Part shown: in pieces, positions 26,130-35,428 of the stretch
Layout: every line of letters begins with the position of its first letter
Position numbering within the stretch: position 1 is the first letter of the stretch
DNA from: Oligoflexia bacterium
GTDB lineage: Bacteria; Bdellovibrionota; Bdellovibrionia; Bdellovibrionales; Bdellovibrionaceae
Direction: 5' to 3'
DNA: 64,000 nucleotides
Assembly: GCA_016861345.1 (NCBI GenBank)
Contig: BOLD01000002.1
Location: 186,001 to 250,000 of the forward strand
Translations under genes and position numbers: made by a program
Notes under the pieces: generated by a model
Databases searched by the model: none
What the model saw: only the letters and a program-made list of their open reading frames with translations
What the model was told of the DNA's origin: nothing

Positions 26130-27032
26130 TTATTTCGGCTCCGTTTTTGATAAAAACGAAGTCATATAATTCATCATGTGATAATTGTGTCCCACTCGAG
26201 CCCCTATTGAAGTCATTGAAGAATTAGATTTGTTCACCGCCGCCATTGCTTGACTCGCCGGAGCTGTGCCGGTGTCCGGGTCCCAGGTGAGATAAGTCGA
26301 ATAGGGCATACCTTTTTTCTCCATAAAATTGATTAAATTTTGAATCCCCGGTTTGTCTCCGTAAAGGGTATCAAAAAGACCCACTCCAGATAGGGGTTGA
26401 AGGGCGGCTTTGACCTCTTTATTGGAATCAATCCATTTTCCAATTTGGTTCAGAATCGTATAGGCCCCGCTGTGTCCAGATAGAGTCAAACGGGATTGGT
26501 CATTCCAAATCATTTTTGACTCTGCCGTTGCTGAGCGAATTTCTTTCAGCATTTGGACAAAGCCAGAAGGAGTGATTTTCCTATAATCATCACATTTGTT
26601 TTCACTTTCAGGAATGACAACAATGGTGTTGGTCTTTGACTGTGCAGCAAAACAGGCATAATCACCTCGGCCATCATTGAGATCAATGTGAACGGCAGAG
26701 GGATTTGCTCCAGCATTGTGCCCATGAAAATGAAGAGCCAAGTTGGCTGGTTTTGAGTAATCAAAATTATGAGGAATAAAAATATTCACGGGTTTTGGGT
26801 AAGAGGGGATTTGTCCAATGCATCTTTGTCCACGACAGGCAACGTCAGGGCAGTGATTGTTTTTCTTTTCAGGCTGATGACAGTCAGGTTTGCACTTAAA
26901 TCCAGAAATAGTTGTTTCGCAATTTTCGACAACAGATTTTAAATTATTCAATTGAGATTTTTCACAAGTGCGCTCGCCAAAGCTGGGATTTGAAGCAAAA
27001 ATGAGAGCGAGAAAGAGAATAAATAAGGGCAT
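26130..27032 (-). CDS. Secreted alpha/beta hydrolase (esterase-like)
   Basis: A 300-residue exported enzyme. Residues 1-19 are a signal peptide; residues 20-72 are a Cys-rich segment (C23, C38, C47, C51, C61, C66, C71). The rest fits an alpha/beta hydrolase of the polyhydroxybutyrate-depolymerase/esterase style: oxyanion motif LHFHGHNAG, nucleophile Ser188 in SGHSGAY and a C-terminal catalytic His candidate in GARVGHNYH. The acid is not assigned. Substrate is unknown; a lipid, ester or cell-wall-linked substrate is plausible for a secreted enzyme. Divergent from the next secreted protein. Confidence 0.7.
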   Translation of the reverse strand: MPLFILFLALIFASNPSFGERTCEKSQLNNLKSVVENCETTISGFKCKPDCHQPEKKNNHCPDVACRGQRCIGQIPSYPKPVNIFIPHNFDYSKPANLALHFHGHNAGANPSAVHIDLNDGRGDYACFAAQSKTNTIVVIPESENKCDDYRKITPSGFVQMLKEIRSATAESKMIWNDQSRLTLSGHSGAYTILNQIGKWIDSNKEVKAALQPLSGVGLFDTLYGDKPGIQNLINFMEKKGMPYSTYLTWDPDTGTAPASQAMAAVNKSNSSMTSIGARVGHNYHMMNYMTSFLSKTEPK

Positions 27033-27134
27033 ATTTTTATCTTAATATTTACTCTGCCTATCATATAGTCCAGTCTCAGTTTTCAGAGGTAAAACCAGAC
27101 TTTTGTTTCAAAGTGTTCTTGATAGACTCAGTAC

Positions 27135-28103
27135 ATGAACAAATATAGTTTTCATATTGTCTTTGTCTTCAGTATTTTTGTATTTTCTTCTTTGCAAAGT
27201 GTCGCTCAAAATTGTGATCAAGAGACACAGCAGAATAAGTTATCCAAATTTTCAAAAGAGTTAAACTCTTGCCCAGACCTGGCTCAGCAGAAATGTTCAG
27301 TAAGGCCCACTCAATGTGGAGAAGTTCAACAGGCGACGTGTTTGCCCAAGGCTCAAGAAAAATCAGCAAGTGAAATCAAGTCTCTCTTCAAGGGGCTTCA
27401 GGGGGATGCTCGAGAAAAGGAAATTAAGAAGCTTGCTGTGGAAGGAAGCTTTCCAGAAGGATTAAAAAAATTAAAAAGTGTGGATGTTCCACTTGGTAAA
27501 GATGGGAATATAAAAATATTTGTTGCTCCAGATTATTTTGCCTTAGGAACAAACCAAGACAATCTTTTGATGCCCATGACAAATGAAACAGCTCAGGATT
27601 TGGCTGATGTCTGGGGAATGTCTTTACCAAGTAGCAAAATTGTGGACCAGATCTATCATTCAGCCGATTTGCAATTAAAGGCCAGCCCTTTTCCTCCAGA
27701 TCATCAAATGGTTTCAACAGATCGCTACATTGAATCAGATACAAAAATTAAAACTCAGTATCCCAAATCTCATTCCTACGGTGATCGGCTCATCGTTGGT
27801 CACAAAAAAGATCTGATTATCGCTCCAGAAAAAGGCAGAGTCCGGATTTACGGATGGGCCTCAAGCGGAATGAGTCGAGCCAAGGGAAGAATGCCTTATA
27901 TCCAGCCTGAATCCAATGCTCATGATTCAAAGTACGTGGACTATGCCCACGGGGCTCGATTTATGAACCGATGGATTGAGGTCCAAGAGAATGGACAGTG
28001 CAAAGTGATCTCATTTCAAGAGGCTCTGACAGACAAAAGATATTGCCCAAGCTTATCTTACACCTGTCCCTTGAGCGCTGAGCAGACAAGAGGAACAAGG
28101 TAG
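27135..28103 (+). CDS. Secreted hypothetical protein with Cys-rich N-terminus
   Basis: A 322-residue exported protein with a signal peptide ending SVAQ and a Cys-rich segment after it (C27, C46, C54, C61, C69). The core is mixed alpha/beta; a C-terminal part reads DRLIVGHKKDLIIAPEKGRVRIYGW and SKYVDYAHGARFMNRWIEV, with His and Asp residues arranged as in a possible hydrolase, but I cannot name a family. The next gene begins 1 bp after its stop, so the two are one transcript and probably act together outside the cell. Confidence 0.6.
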   Translation: MNKYSFHIVFVFSIFVFSSLQSVAQNCDQETQQNKLSKFSKELNSCPDLAQQKCSVRPTQCGEVQQATCLPKAQEKSASEIKSLFKGLQGDAREKEIKKLAVEGSFPEGLKKLKSVDVPLGKDGNIKIFVAPDYFALGTNQDNLLMPMTNETAQDLADVWGMSLPSSKIVDQIYHSADLQLKASPFPPDHQMVSTDRYIESDTKIKTQYPKSHSYGDRLIVGHKKDLIIAPEKGRVRIYGWASSGMSRAKGRMPYIQPESNAHDSKYVDYAHGARFMNRWIEVQENGQCKVISFQEALTDKRYCPSLSYTCPLSAEQTRGTR

Positions 28104-28104
28104 A

Positions 28105-28842
28105 ATGAAAACTATCAATTTCTTAAGTATTTTATTATTTCTAGCTGTACCAAACATATCCCATGCTCAAAGTTCCTGTCCTCAGTCATCAAAATCCATC
28201 CACCTACAAGCCGGGGATATTCAGTCTGCCTGTCAAGCAGCGACGACAAAGTGCTCAAGTTCTGATAATCAAAAATCACTGACCCCAATTCCTCTTGAAA
28301 ATCCAAGTCCAACAAGCTCTCTGATTTGGAAAAAGTCAGGAGAAGTTTTTGATACTTTTTATGATGTGCCTGCGTACTCCAATACGCCTGGCGGGAAATT
28401 TCAATGTACGGAATTAGTTCATCGATTTATGAACAAGGTCTATGGCATCCCCACAAAAATCGGAATCGGACTGGGTCATGCAGAGGTTTTATCTAAAAAC
28501 ATGACCGATCGATTTAAAAAACAAGTGATCCAAAGTCCTTACCTGCAGAATAAGCCGGCGCGCCTGGCCTACATTGAAAACAAGTGTTCTTCTTCGGCTC
28601 CAGTTGTGGGTTCGATGATTTCTCTGCAGTACACGAAATGGGGGCATGTCGGAATTGTTCGTGATGTGAAAGTCATTGATGAAAATCAAATTCAAATTAC
28701 ACTCTTTGAACAGCATGGAGTGGCGAGCTATCAGCCCGGCCAAAAGAAGCCCAGCACCCAAATCGTTCTTAAAAAAGACTCATCAGGTCGCTGGTCAGGC
28801 CCCAATGTCATCGGTTGGATCAATGTAGTTGCGAACCAGTAA
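28105..28842 (+). CDS. Secreted CHAP-type cysteine amidase/peptidase
   Basis: A 245-residue exported protein. A signal peptide (1-22, ending AQ) is followed by cysteines C25, C43 and C50. The catalytic region resembles a CHAP domain: Cys101 in GGKFQCTELVHRF, His181 in KWGHVGIVRDV and an acidic residue after it (E202 in LFEQHG). CHAP enzymes cleave peptidoglycan cross-bridges or glutathionylspermidine. Because this protein is exported, a cell-wall target is more likely. It is 1 bp downstream of another secreted protein, sharing its transcript, and faces a convergent gene 8 bp later. Confidence 0.75.
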   Translation: MKTINFLSILLFLAVPNISHAQSSCPQSSKSIHLQAGDIQSACQAATTKCSSSDNQKSLTPIPLENPSPTSSLIWKKSGEVFDTFYDVPAYSNTPGGKFQCTELVHRFMNKVYGIPTKIGIGLGHAEVLSKNMTDRFKKQVIQSPYLQNKPARLAYIENKCSSSAPVVGSMISLQYTKWGHVGIVRDVKVIDENQIQITLFEQHGVASYQPGQKKPSTQIVLKKDSSGRWSGPNVIGWINVVANQ

Positions 28843-28849
28843 CACTCGA

Positions 28850-30463
28850 CTATTCATCCATTAATTTTTCTGGAAAGATTTGAGGCGCGGTTTGAAGTGG
28901 CCCACAGGCTCGCTCATAGGGCTGTGAGCGAACATTTTCAGAGATAAATTTTTCTTTTTGGCAAAAGCGGGTAGCAAACTCGGCTCCAATGGCGTGTTGT
29001 TTGATTGACCAATCAAAATCACTGAGCCACCGAGCTATCTTTTTTCGCGCAGCCTGGCAGGTGATTGCACTTGTCTGCGGGCCACACATCATCGACAGCC
29101 GAGGGTGTTCATTTTTTTGAGGTAAAATATTTTTTGGACCAAAGAAATTAATATTGGCACAAGGAATTTCCACTCCAAACACAGTGGCTTTGCCCAAGAA
29201 CCACTGCCGATACAGATTGGCAGCAGTGATTTGAGTAATGAATTCATGCACGCTCATGCGCTGTTTGACCTCGTGAAGAAATTCATATCCCCCAATCATG
29301 GGTTTAAAGAAATCACAGATCTCAGGGCGAAGATGATAGGGGCCGATGCAGCTGGGTGTTTTTGAAATTTCTTGAGCTTTTTTGTAAATAAAGGTTTCAA
29401 AATCTAGTTGAATAGGGCGAAGTCCCTTTTCGCGAAGCTCGGTTTTATAGGATTCATGAATTCGATCAAAGACAGCCAGCGGAGTATTGATGTTCTCGCA
29501 TTGACGAATTCCCCGATAGGCTCTGGCAGCTTCTTTTTGAATACGTGAGGCAATCAAAGTCGGGACGCCCTCTTGAATCAAAAGACACGAAGCAAAGGCT
29601 GCTCCGTAAATGTGATAATCTTTTGAGGGCAGGGCTTTCAAATTTGAAGACCCGGTTTGAGTTTTCACGATCTCTTTTTTTACTTCAGGTGCTAAATCAT
29701 AAACGGTCCCAATGGATTTTGATAAGAACATGGTTGAGCTTTGCTCAGGGCACTCGACATTATTGAAAAAGCCTTTTTCAAGAGCTGTTTTTCGATAATC
29801 AGTGGGTAAATTTTCACCATCTCTGAGAATGATTTTTCGACCAAACTCAGAACGATCCATGAAATCATAAGGCCCTTGGTTGACGTCATCGTGTCCGCAA
29901 ACTCCGATTAGCGAAAGAGCAAGATTGGCATCACCGCTTGTGTAATACAGGGCTTTATCCCAAAGCCAGCCCGGTCGTAAGGTATCATAAGGCTTTTTTC
30001 CAGATTGATCATTGAGCGTTGGACGCGGAAGAGATTCAGTTTGTGATAATCTGATCCCAAAAGACTTCATGAAGTTTCGATCTTGGGCTGTGATATCAGA
30101 ATAAAATTGGTTGGCTAGGGCTCCAAAGCAGGGATTTTGATTCATCTTCTGGGAAAGGTAGACATTTAAGCCAGCGTTTGAATGGCCGGCAGTTTGTCCC
30201 TCGTAGTATTTTAGCCCCAGGGCTCCTAGGTATCTTGAGACTCCGCGCTTAAAATCAGATTCTGGCAATTTTGAAATAAGAGAATGAATCAAGCGGTCGG
30301 TCGAGGTTAGGTCTATAGACTCAGTTTTTGTATCCTGGTTAGCATGGCCAATGCCAGAGACCAAAAGCAGGGCCACTGTCAAAAGGTTCGCCACCCAATG
30401 ATGTCCCAGTCGCCATTTATTGCTGATGAAAGCCTTTAAAATCATCTTTGTAAGTGAGTGCAA
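28850..30463 (-). CDS. Large secreted hypothetical protein
   Basis: A 537-residue exported protein. The signal segment is around residues 20-42 (NLLTVALLLVSGIGHAN), so either the true start is slightly inside the open frame or the protein has a long n-region. The mature part is rich in aromatic residues and has about 15 cysteines spread along it (such as CGHDDVNQGPYDF and CQAARKKIAR). No catalytic motif or family was recognised. It lies at the border of the 13-bp repeat linked to the trehalose module, just outside it. Confidence 0.6.
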   Translation of the reverse strand: MHSLTKMILKAFISNKWRLGHHWVANLLTVALLLVSGIGHANQDTKTESIDLTSTDRLIHSLISKLPESDFKRGVSRYLGALGLKYYEGQTAGHSNAGLNVYLSQKMNQNPCFGALANQFYSDITAQDRNFMKSFGIRLSQTESLPRPTLNDQSGKKPYDTLRPGWLWDKALYYTSGDANLALSLIGVCGHDDVNQGPYDFMDRSEFGRKIILRDGENLPTDYRKTALEKGFFNNVECPEQSSTMFLSKSIGTVYDLAPEVKKEIVKTQTGSSNLKALPSKDYHIYGAAFASCLLIQEGVPTLIASRIQKEAARAYRGIRQCENINTPLAVFDRIHESYKTELREKGLRPIQLDFETFIYKKAQEISKTPSCIGPYHLRPEICDFFKPMIGGYEFLHEVKQRMSVHEFITQITAANLYRQWFLGKATVFGVEIPCANINFFGPKNILPQKNEHPRLSMMCGPQTSAITCQAARKKIARWLSDFDWSIKQHAIGAEFATRFCQKEKFISENVRSQPYERACGPLQTAPQIFPEKLMDE

Positions 30464-30491
30464 GGCTGAGGCCTAAAAGAACCTAAAATGA

Positions 30492-30504
30492 TTGAAAATG
30501 GTGC
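30492..30504 (+). repeat. Candidate att-like direct repeat, distal copy
   Basis: The 13-mer TTGAAAATGGTGC, identical to 36005-36017, where it overlaps the 3' end of the tRNA-Leu gene (CCA, discriminator base and part of the acceptor). On the minus strand the two sites also share GTCTT just inside the tRNA 3' end. It marks the left edge of the GH15-otsAB-marR segment. Confidence 0.4.
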
Positions 30505-30536
30505 CCGCCCAAGACCACTAATCCTCCCTACCGATA

Positions 30537-32312
30537 TCACAAAACCTCATCCCAGGGTGGGCTTATAGAGAATGCAGCATTGATTTGCCCGACATGAGAG
30601 TATGCTTGCGGGAAGTTTCCAGCCTGCTGTTGCTTGGTTGGAATGAAATGTTCAGAAAAAAGCCCAAGAGTGTTGCCCGCGCTCATTGCATCTTTCATTA
30701 CTTTTCTTGCATTATCAGTCTGGCCAATTTTTACCAGAGCTTGTACTAACCAGAATGAACAAATTAGGAAGGCAGATTTTGGTTGACCAAAGTCATCATT
30801 TCTTAAGTAGCGATAAAGAAAACTAGCGGTTGCGCCGTCAGCTCCTGTTTTTAATTCTTGATGGATTTTTTGAACTGTATTTCGGCATAGATCGATATCA
30901 GGGAATCTCAAGTTAGATATTTGCAAAAGTGCAGCATCAGATGTGTCATCTTTAGGGCCATTGCGTAGTGAGCCCTCTTTGATTGCGGACCGGATGGCAT
31001 CTTCTGCGATTTTCTTTGCTTCAGCTATCTTTGATTCTAGATTTTTTAGATGGCCTCTTTCTTGGATCTTTTGTATTCGATCAATGCCGGCCCAGCACAT
31101 CAAATTGGAAAAAGAATGCTCTTGCCAACCGTTCCTTAGCTCCCACAATCCCGCATCGGGTTTGGAAATATTTTGTATACAAAGTTTTGCAAGATGTCCT
31201 AGCAAGGCCTCGTGATCTTTAGTTCTGAGATGGTGGAACCGCTCATCAAAAAAAATAGGGGAAAGTGTTAGGATCATTTCACCATAGACATCATTTTGCA
31301 CATGCTCAGCTGCTTGATTATTGCTTCTAACGGGTTTGCTTCCATGATAGCCCTGCCAATTAAGATGCTCTATTTCTGGAGTTGGCAGAGATTGATCTAA
31401 TTTATAAACTGGACGTAGTTTTTCGCGAGAGTGTTCATGTTTTTCAGCAATATTAAGTAGGAATTTAATAAAGCCTTCCATTTCCTCAAAATGCCCAAGG
31501 TTGTGAAAAGCTGTCAGAGCAAAATAAGCATCTCTCAACCAACAAAAACGGTAATCCCAGTTTCTCCCTAAACCTTCATCCTCGGGAAGACTAGTCGTGA
31601 GTCCCGCTAGGATAGCTCCTGTATCCTCGTAGCAGTGGAGCTTGAGAGTAAGTGCCGAACGAATTGTTTCTTTCTGATACAAACTGGGAATTGAACAATG
31701 CTTTACCCATAAATTCCAATAATTAATGGTCTCTGCTAGAAATCTATTTGTGACGGTTACAAGATCATCCTCGATTCCAAAGCTCCACGTTAACCCGAAA
31801 TAGAGCGGTTCTTTTAAAACAAAAGGTGTTTCTTCACATAGATAAGTAAGTGGCATATTGGTTACTAGCCGCATGAACTCATCACGAAAATCAAAACGCA
31901 GATGGCTATTGCCTCGCTCTGGTTTGACAGCCTCCTTTTCCCAGCCATTAACCGGATTGCAGCTAACTTTAATTGTGGGGCTTCCACTTAGCGGCTCGAC
32001 AATTCTGAAAAGGGCAATAGGACGATACATTCGACCGTGTTGGCTAAAACGTGGACAAAAATCAGTAATCTTAAATGCACTTCCATCTTCACACGTCAGT
32101 GTTGTGATCAAGATCGTGGTATTTGGTAAATAACATTGTTTTCCAGAATACTTCCCCACCCCTTCAATGGAAAAGTGTCCACCATCAGCATCCAAGAGAC
32201 GTCCAAAAACAGGCGGGCTGTCTGGGCGCGGCAAGCATAACCAATCAATCGCCCCAGACTCGCTGACAAGTGCTGAAGCTTGGCAATTACCAATAAGGCC
32301 ATAAGGATACAT
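30537..32312 (-). CDS. Glycoside hydrolase family 15 (glucoamylase/trehalase type)
   Basis: A 591-residue cytoplasmic enzyme. N-terminal MYPYGLIGNCQASALVSESG and SIDWLCLPRPDS-type motifs and a catalytic (alpha/alpha)6 barrel with GRNWDYRFCWLRDAYFAL, a general-acid Glu in ELRNGWQEH and general-base Glu in SEHFIPTKQQQAGNFPQAYSH are GH15 hallmarks. GH15 members are glucoamylases, alpha,alpha-trehalases or isomaltose-acting enzymes; the otsA-otsB genes across the divergent promoter make trehalose hydrolysis or an alpha-glucan role likely, without proof. It has no signal peptide. Confidence 0.85.
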   Translation of the reverse strand: MYPYGLIGNCQASALVSESGAIDWLCLPRPDSPPVFGRLLDADGGHFSIEGVGKYSGKQCYLPNTTILITTLTCEDGSAFKITDFCPRFSQHGRMYRPIALFRIVEPLSGSPTIKVSCNPVNGWEKEAVKPERGNSHLRFDFRDEFMRLVTNMPLTYLCEETPFVLKEPLYFGLTWSFGIEDDLVTVTNRFLAETINYWNLWVKHCSIPSLYQKETIRSALTLKLHCYEDTGAILAGLTTSLPEDEGLGRNWDYRFCWLRDAYFALTAFHNLGHFEEMEGFIKFLLNIAEKHEHSREKLRPVYKLDQSLPTPEIEHLNWQGYHGSKPVRSNNQAAEHVQNDVYGEMILTLSPIFFDERFHHLRTKDHEALLGHLAKLCIQNISKPDAGLWELRNGWQEHSFSNLMCWAGIDRIQKIQERGHLKNLESKIAEAKKIAEDAIRSAIKEGSLRNGPKDDTSDAALLQISNLRFPDIDLCRNTVQKIHQELKTGADGATASFLYRYLRNDDFGQPKSAFLICSFWLVQALVKIGQTDNARKVMKDAMSAGNTLGLFSEHFIPTKQQQAGNFPQAYSHVGQINAAFSISPPWDEVL

Positions 32313-32335
32313 TACACACTTCCATTAATTATTTT

Positions 32336-32385
32336 TTCAATGACATGACAAACAAAAGTATACTTTTATTTGATATCAAAGTAAA
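32336..32385. promoter_or_regulatory. Divergent promoter/operator region with two palindromes
   Basis: Two perfect palindromes stand in the 84-bp gap between GH15 (-) and otsA (+): AAAAGTATACTTTT at 32354-32367 and TTTGATATCAAA at 32369-32380. On the minus strand TTTACT (32380-32385) and TATACT (32357-32362) are spaced 17 bp, a good GH15 promoter, so one palindrome covers the -10 and the other fills the spacer. The TATACT is also readable on the + strand (32359-32364) for otsA. MarR proteins usually bind such palindromes, and marR is the last gene of the otsAB unit. Confidence 0.55.
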
Positions 32386-32396
32386 GTCTGTATTCT

Positions 32397-34643
32397 ATGC
32401 GATTCTCACTTAGATTTATTATTCCTTTAGCGATTGTTCTTGGTCTTATGGCCTATGGCGTTGTCCCGCTCGTAGACACCTTTATTTTTAATAAGTGGTT
32501 CGCTCGAGACATTGATATTCGTACAAAGCTTATAACAAGCACGTTGCAAGATTCACTCATTGATATGAGTCAGAACCCATCCAGTGGAAAAATTCAGAAA
32601 TTATTTAATAGAGTCATTCAAGATGAGCGCCTCTACGCCCTCGCTTTTTGCGATTCAAATAGTCGTTTACTTTACAAAACCCAGACCTTTCCAGAAAGCA
32701 TTGTTTGCGAGCCATTTTCTTCTGATGGAAGTGCGCACAGTAGCATAGCCCAATTTCCCCAAGGCCCGCTACATCTTGCATTTCATCCAATCGAAGACTC
32801 CAATAAAAAAGTAGGACAGTTAATTTTGGTTCACGACATGAGCTTTCTTCAAAAAAGAAGTTCAGATACAAAATCTTATATTGTCTACCTCTTTGGTGCT
32901 TTAGCAGCCGTCATTTCCTTGATCACAGTTTTCATAGCGCAAATGAGTTTGCGTGGTTGGATTAAAGGAATGAGGGCCCTACTTAAGGGTGAGGGATTGG
33001 TTAAGCCTTTTTCACAAATAGGCACCCCTGAGTTGCGCCCCATCGTTAAAGACCTTCGTGTGTTAATGCGAGACTTGGAATCTGAGCGGAGGGCTAAAGA
33101 CGAAAGCCAGATCAGCTGGAGCCCTCGTGCCTTAAAAGAAATTTTAAATAAAGAATTAACCGGCGATGAAGTTCTTATCGTGTCTAATCGAGAGCCTTAT
33201 ATTCACGTTAAGAAAAATAATCAAATTGAAGTTCAATTTCCTGCCAGCGGGCTTGTTACTGCGCTTGAGCCAATTATGCGTGCATGCTCTGGAACTTGGA
33301 TTGCGCATGGCGGAGGAAGTGCTGATCGCGAGGTTGTTGATAAAAATGACCACATAAAAGTTCCTCCAGAAAGTCCCAGTTACCAAATTCGCCGTGTATG
33401 GCTAAGTAAAGAAGAAGAACAAGGCTACTACTATGGATTTGCCAACGAGGGCATTTGGCCCTTGTGCCATATTGCTCATGTGCGGCCAGTTTTTCGCTCC
33501 CAGGATTGGGCTCAGTATGTTGCAGTAAATGAAAAATTTGCCAATACTGTTGTCGAAGAGGCGAAAACAGATGATCCCGTTGTGCTCGTGCAGGACTATC
33601 ATTTTGCACTTCTTCCTAAGATGATTCGTGAGCGCCTGCCAAAAGCCACTGTAATAACTTTTTGGCATATTCCTTTTCCCAATCCAGAAGTCTTTGGCAT
33701 ATGTCCGTGGAGAGAAGAAATTCTTGATGGCCTACTTGGAAGCAGCATCCTTGGTTTTCACACAAGGTTTCACTGCAATAATTTTGTTGATTCTGTTGAT
33801 CGCTTCCTCGAAAGTCGTATTGATCGGGAAAATTCGACAATATCTTATAAAGGTGTTTTGACTGCCGTAAATCACTATCCAATTTCAATTGAATACCCAG
33901 CTAAATGGCTTAAAGCGCAAAAGCCTGTGAATGAATGCCGAAATCATATTCGTCAAATTAATGGTTTTCCTAAAGATCGAATGCTGGGGATTGGAATTGA
34001 TCGCCTTGATTATACTAAGGGGATTTTGGAAAGATTTTTAGCTGTTGAAAGGCTTTTGGAATTAGAACCAGATTGGATTGGGAAATTCACTTTTGTTCAA
34101 ATTGCGGCACCTTCTCGCTCATCCCTTGATCAATATCAGCATTTCGATGCGGATGTTCGTGCCTTAGCAGCTAAGATTAATAAGCGTTTTGGTAAAGAAG
34201 GCTATGAGCCAATTTGCCTTAAGATCGAACATCACGAACCGCACCAAGTATACGAGTATTATCGTGGAGTTGATCTCTGTTTTATTAGTAGCCTGCATGA
34301 TGGAATGAATCTTGTGGCTAAAGAATTTGTTGCCTCTCGCGATGATGAACAAGGTGTTCTTATTTTAAGTCAGTTCACAGGCGCTGCTCGGGAATTACCC
34401 GAAGCTCTTATCGTGAATCCCTATAATATAGATCAATGCGCAGCAGCCTTGCATATGGCACTTGAAATGCCAAAGGGTGAACAGCGTGATCGCATCCGAA
34501 GTATGCGTGGACTAATCCAAGAATTTAACGTTTTTCGTTGGGCAGGAAGAATGCTCCTTGATGCTGCCCGCTTAAGACAAAGAACGCGTCTTTTTGGGCA
34601 CATTCAAGATAAACACCTCAGCAAAGTGCAACCTAAGTCATGA
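32397..34643 (+). CDS. otsA: Membrane-anchored trehalose-6-phosphate synthase OtsA (GT20)
   Basis: Makes trehalose-6-phosphate from UDP-glucose and glucose-6-phosphate. The 748-residue protein is larger than the usual ~470 because of an N-terminal sensor-like part: TM1 (~7-29), an external region, TM2 (~161-183) and a HAMP-like linker. The GT20 catalytic domain starts at ~262 (LIVSNREPY, PASGLVTAL), with VQDYHFALLP, TFWHIPFPNPEVF, GIDRLDYTKGI and LHDGMNLVAKEFVA motifs. Similar anchored forms occur elsewhere, I believe. There is little space between the -10-like elements and ATG and no clear Shine-Dalgarno site. The stop overlaps otsB. Confidence 0.9.
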   Translation: MRFSLRFIIPLAIVLGLMAYGVVPLVDTFIFNKWFARDIDIRTKLITSTLQDSLIDMSQNPSSGKIQKLFNRVIQDERLYALAFCDSNSRLLYKTQTFPESIVCEPFSSDGSAHSSIAQFPQGPLHLAFHPIEDSNKKVGQLILVHDMSFLQKRSSDTKSYIVYLFGALAAVISLITVFIAQMSLRGWIKGMRALLKGEGLVKPFSQIGTPELRPIVKDLRVLMRDLESERRAKDESQISWSPRALKEILNKELTGDEVLIVSNREPYIHVKKNNQIEVQFPASGLVTALEPIMRACSGTWIAHGGGSADREVVDKNDHIKVPPESPSYQIRRVWLSKEEEQGYYYGFANEGIWPLCHIAHVRPVFRSQDWAQYVAVNEKFANTVVEEAKTDDPVVLVQDYHFALLPKMIRERLPKATVITFWHIPFPNPEVFGICPWREEILDGLLGSSILGFHTRFHCNNFVDSVDRFLESRIDRENSTISYKGVLTAVNHYPISIEYPAKWLKAQKPVNECRNHIRQINGFPKDRMLGIGIDRLDYTKGILERFLAVERLLELEPDWIGKFTFVQIAAPSRSSLDQYQHFDADVRALAAKINKRFGKEGYEPICLKIEHHEPHQVYEYYRGVDLCFISSLHDGMNLVAKEFVASRDDEQGVLILSQFTGAARELPEALIVNPYNIDQCAAALHMALEMPKGEQRDRIRSMRGLIQEFNVFRWAGRMLLDAARLRQRTRLFGHIQDKHLSKVQPKS

Positions 34644-35428
34644 TCCCATTATTATCCAAAAGTAGTTTAATGGTTTTGGAATCCCTTTCATTTACTAATA
34701 CTCTTTATGCTTTTGATTTTGATGGAACTCTTGCAAAAATTGTACGCATACCTTCAGAGGCTTATATGGCATCGACAACCGAAGGTTTACTAAAAGAGCT
34801 TTCTAGCCTAGTGCCAGTGGCAATTGTATCTGGACGGAGTATTCAAGATCTCAAGCAAAGGCTCGGTTTTCTTCCGCAATATTTAATTGGTAACCACGGC
34901 CTAGAAAGTCTTGAAAATAATAATAGCTCATTAGTTGAAGCAAAAAAAGTATGCGCGGCATGGGGTGAAGGTTTAAAAAAAATAAATTTTGAACTCGGCA
35001 TTGAAATTGAAGACAAAACCTATTCAATAGCAATACACTATAGACGATCTCGCAATAAGACTCTTGCTAGAAAACAAATTAACTTAGCAATAGAAAGCTT
35101 AGTTCCATCCCCCCGAGTTATTCCTGGGAAATCTGTATTCAATCTTTTACCGTCAAACTCGCCTCACAAGGGAGCTGCGATACTCGACCTTATGCAAAAA
35201 TCTAAAACAAAACACGCGTTGTACATTGGCGATGATGACACTGATGAAGATGTATTTGGCGTACCTTATGATGAGGGCCAGCTTATGACCGTACGAGTGG
35301 GACGAAAAAAATCATCACAGGCAAAATATTTCATTGAGCATCAGTCTGATATTAATCGTCTACTGAAATATCTTATTCGTTTCCATAAGCACCCCCCTCA
35401 AACAAAACGCTCAAGAGGTCATCGGTGA
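34640..35428 (+). CDS. otsB: Trehalose-6-phosphate phosphatase OtsB
   Basis: Removes phosphate from trehalose-6-phosphate to yield trehalose. The 262-residue HAD-superfamily enzyme has motif I FDFDGTLAKI, motif II in VAIVSGRSIQDLKQ, a catalytic Lys region (AILDLMQKSKTKHALY preceded by SPHKGAA) and motif III/IV GDDDTDEDVF, all characteristic of T6P phosphatases. It overlaps otsA by 4 bp, so the pair is translationally coupled, and its stop overlaps the marR start. DNA looks AT-rich by eye. Confidence 0.9.
   Translation: MIPLLSKSSLMVLESLSFTNTLYAFDFDGTLAKIVRIPSEAYMASTTEGLLKELSSLVPVAIVSGRSIQDLKQRLGFLPQYLIGNHGLESLENNNSSLVEAKKVCAAWGEGLKKINFELGIEIEDKTYSIAIHYRRSRNKTLARKQINLAIESLVPSPRVIPGKSVFNLLPSNSPHKGAAILDLMQKSKTKHALYIGDDDTDEDVFGVPYDEGQLMTVRVGRKKSSQAKYFIEHQSDINRLLKYLIRFHKHPPQTKRSRGHR

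Noticed and set aside
26142-26158. Hairpin CGTTTTT-GAT-AAAAACG between convergent genes
   Set aside because: It lies within the coding end of the hydrolase and has few GC pairs; too weak to call a terminator.
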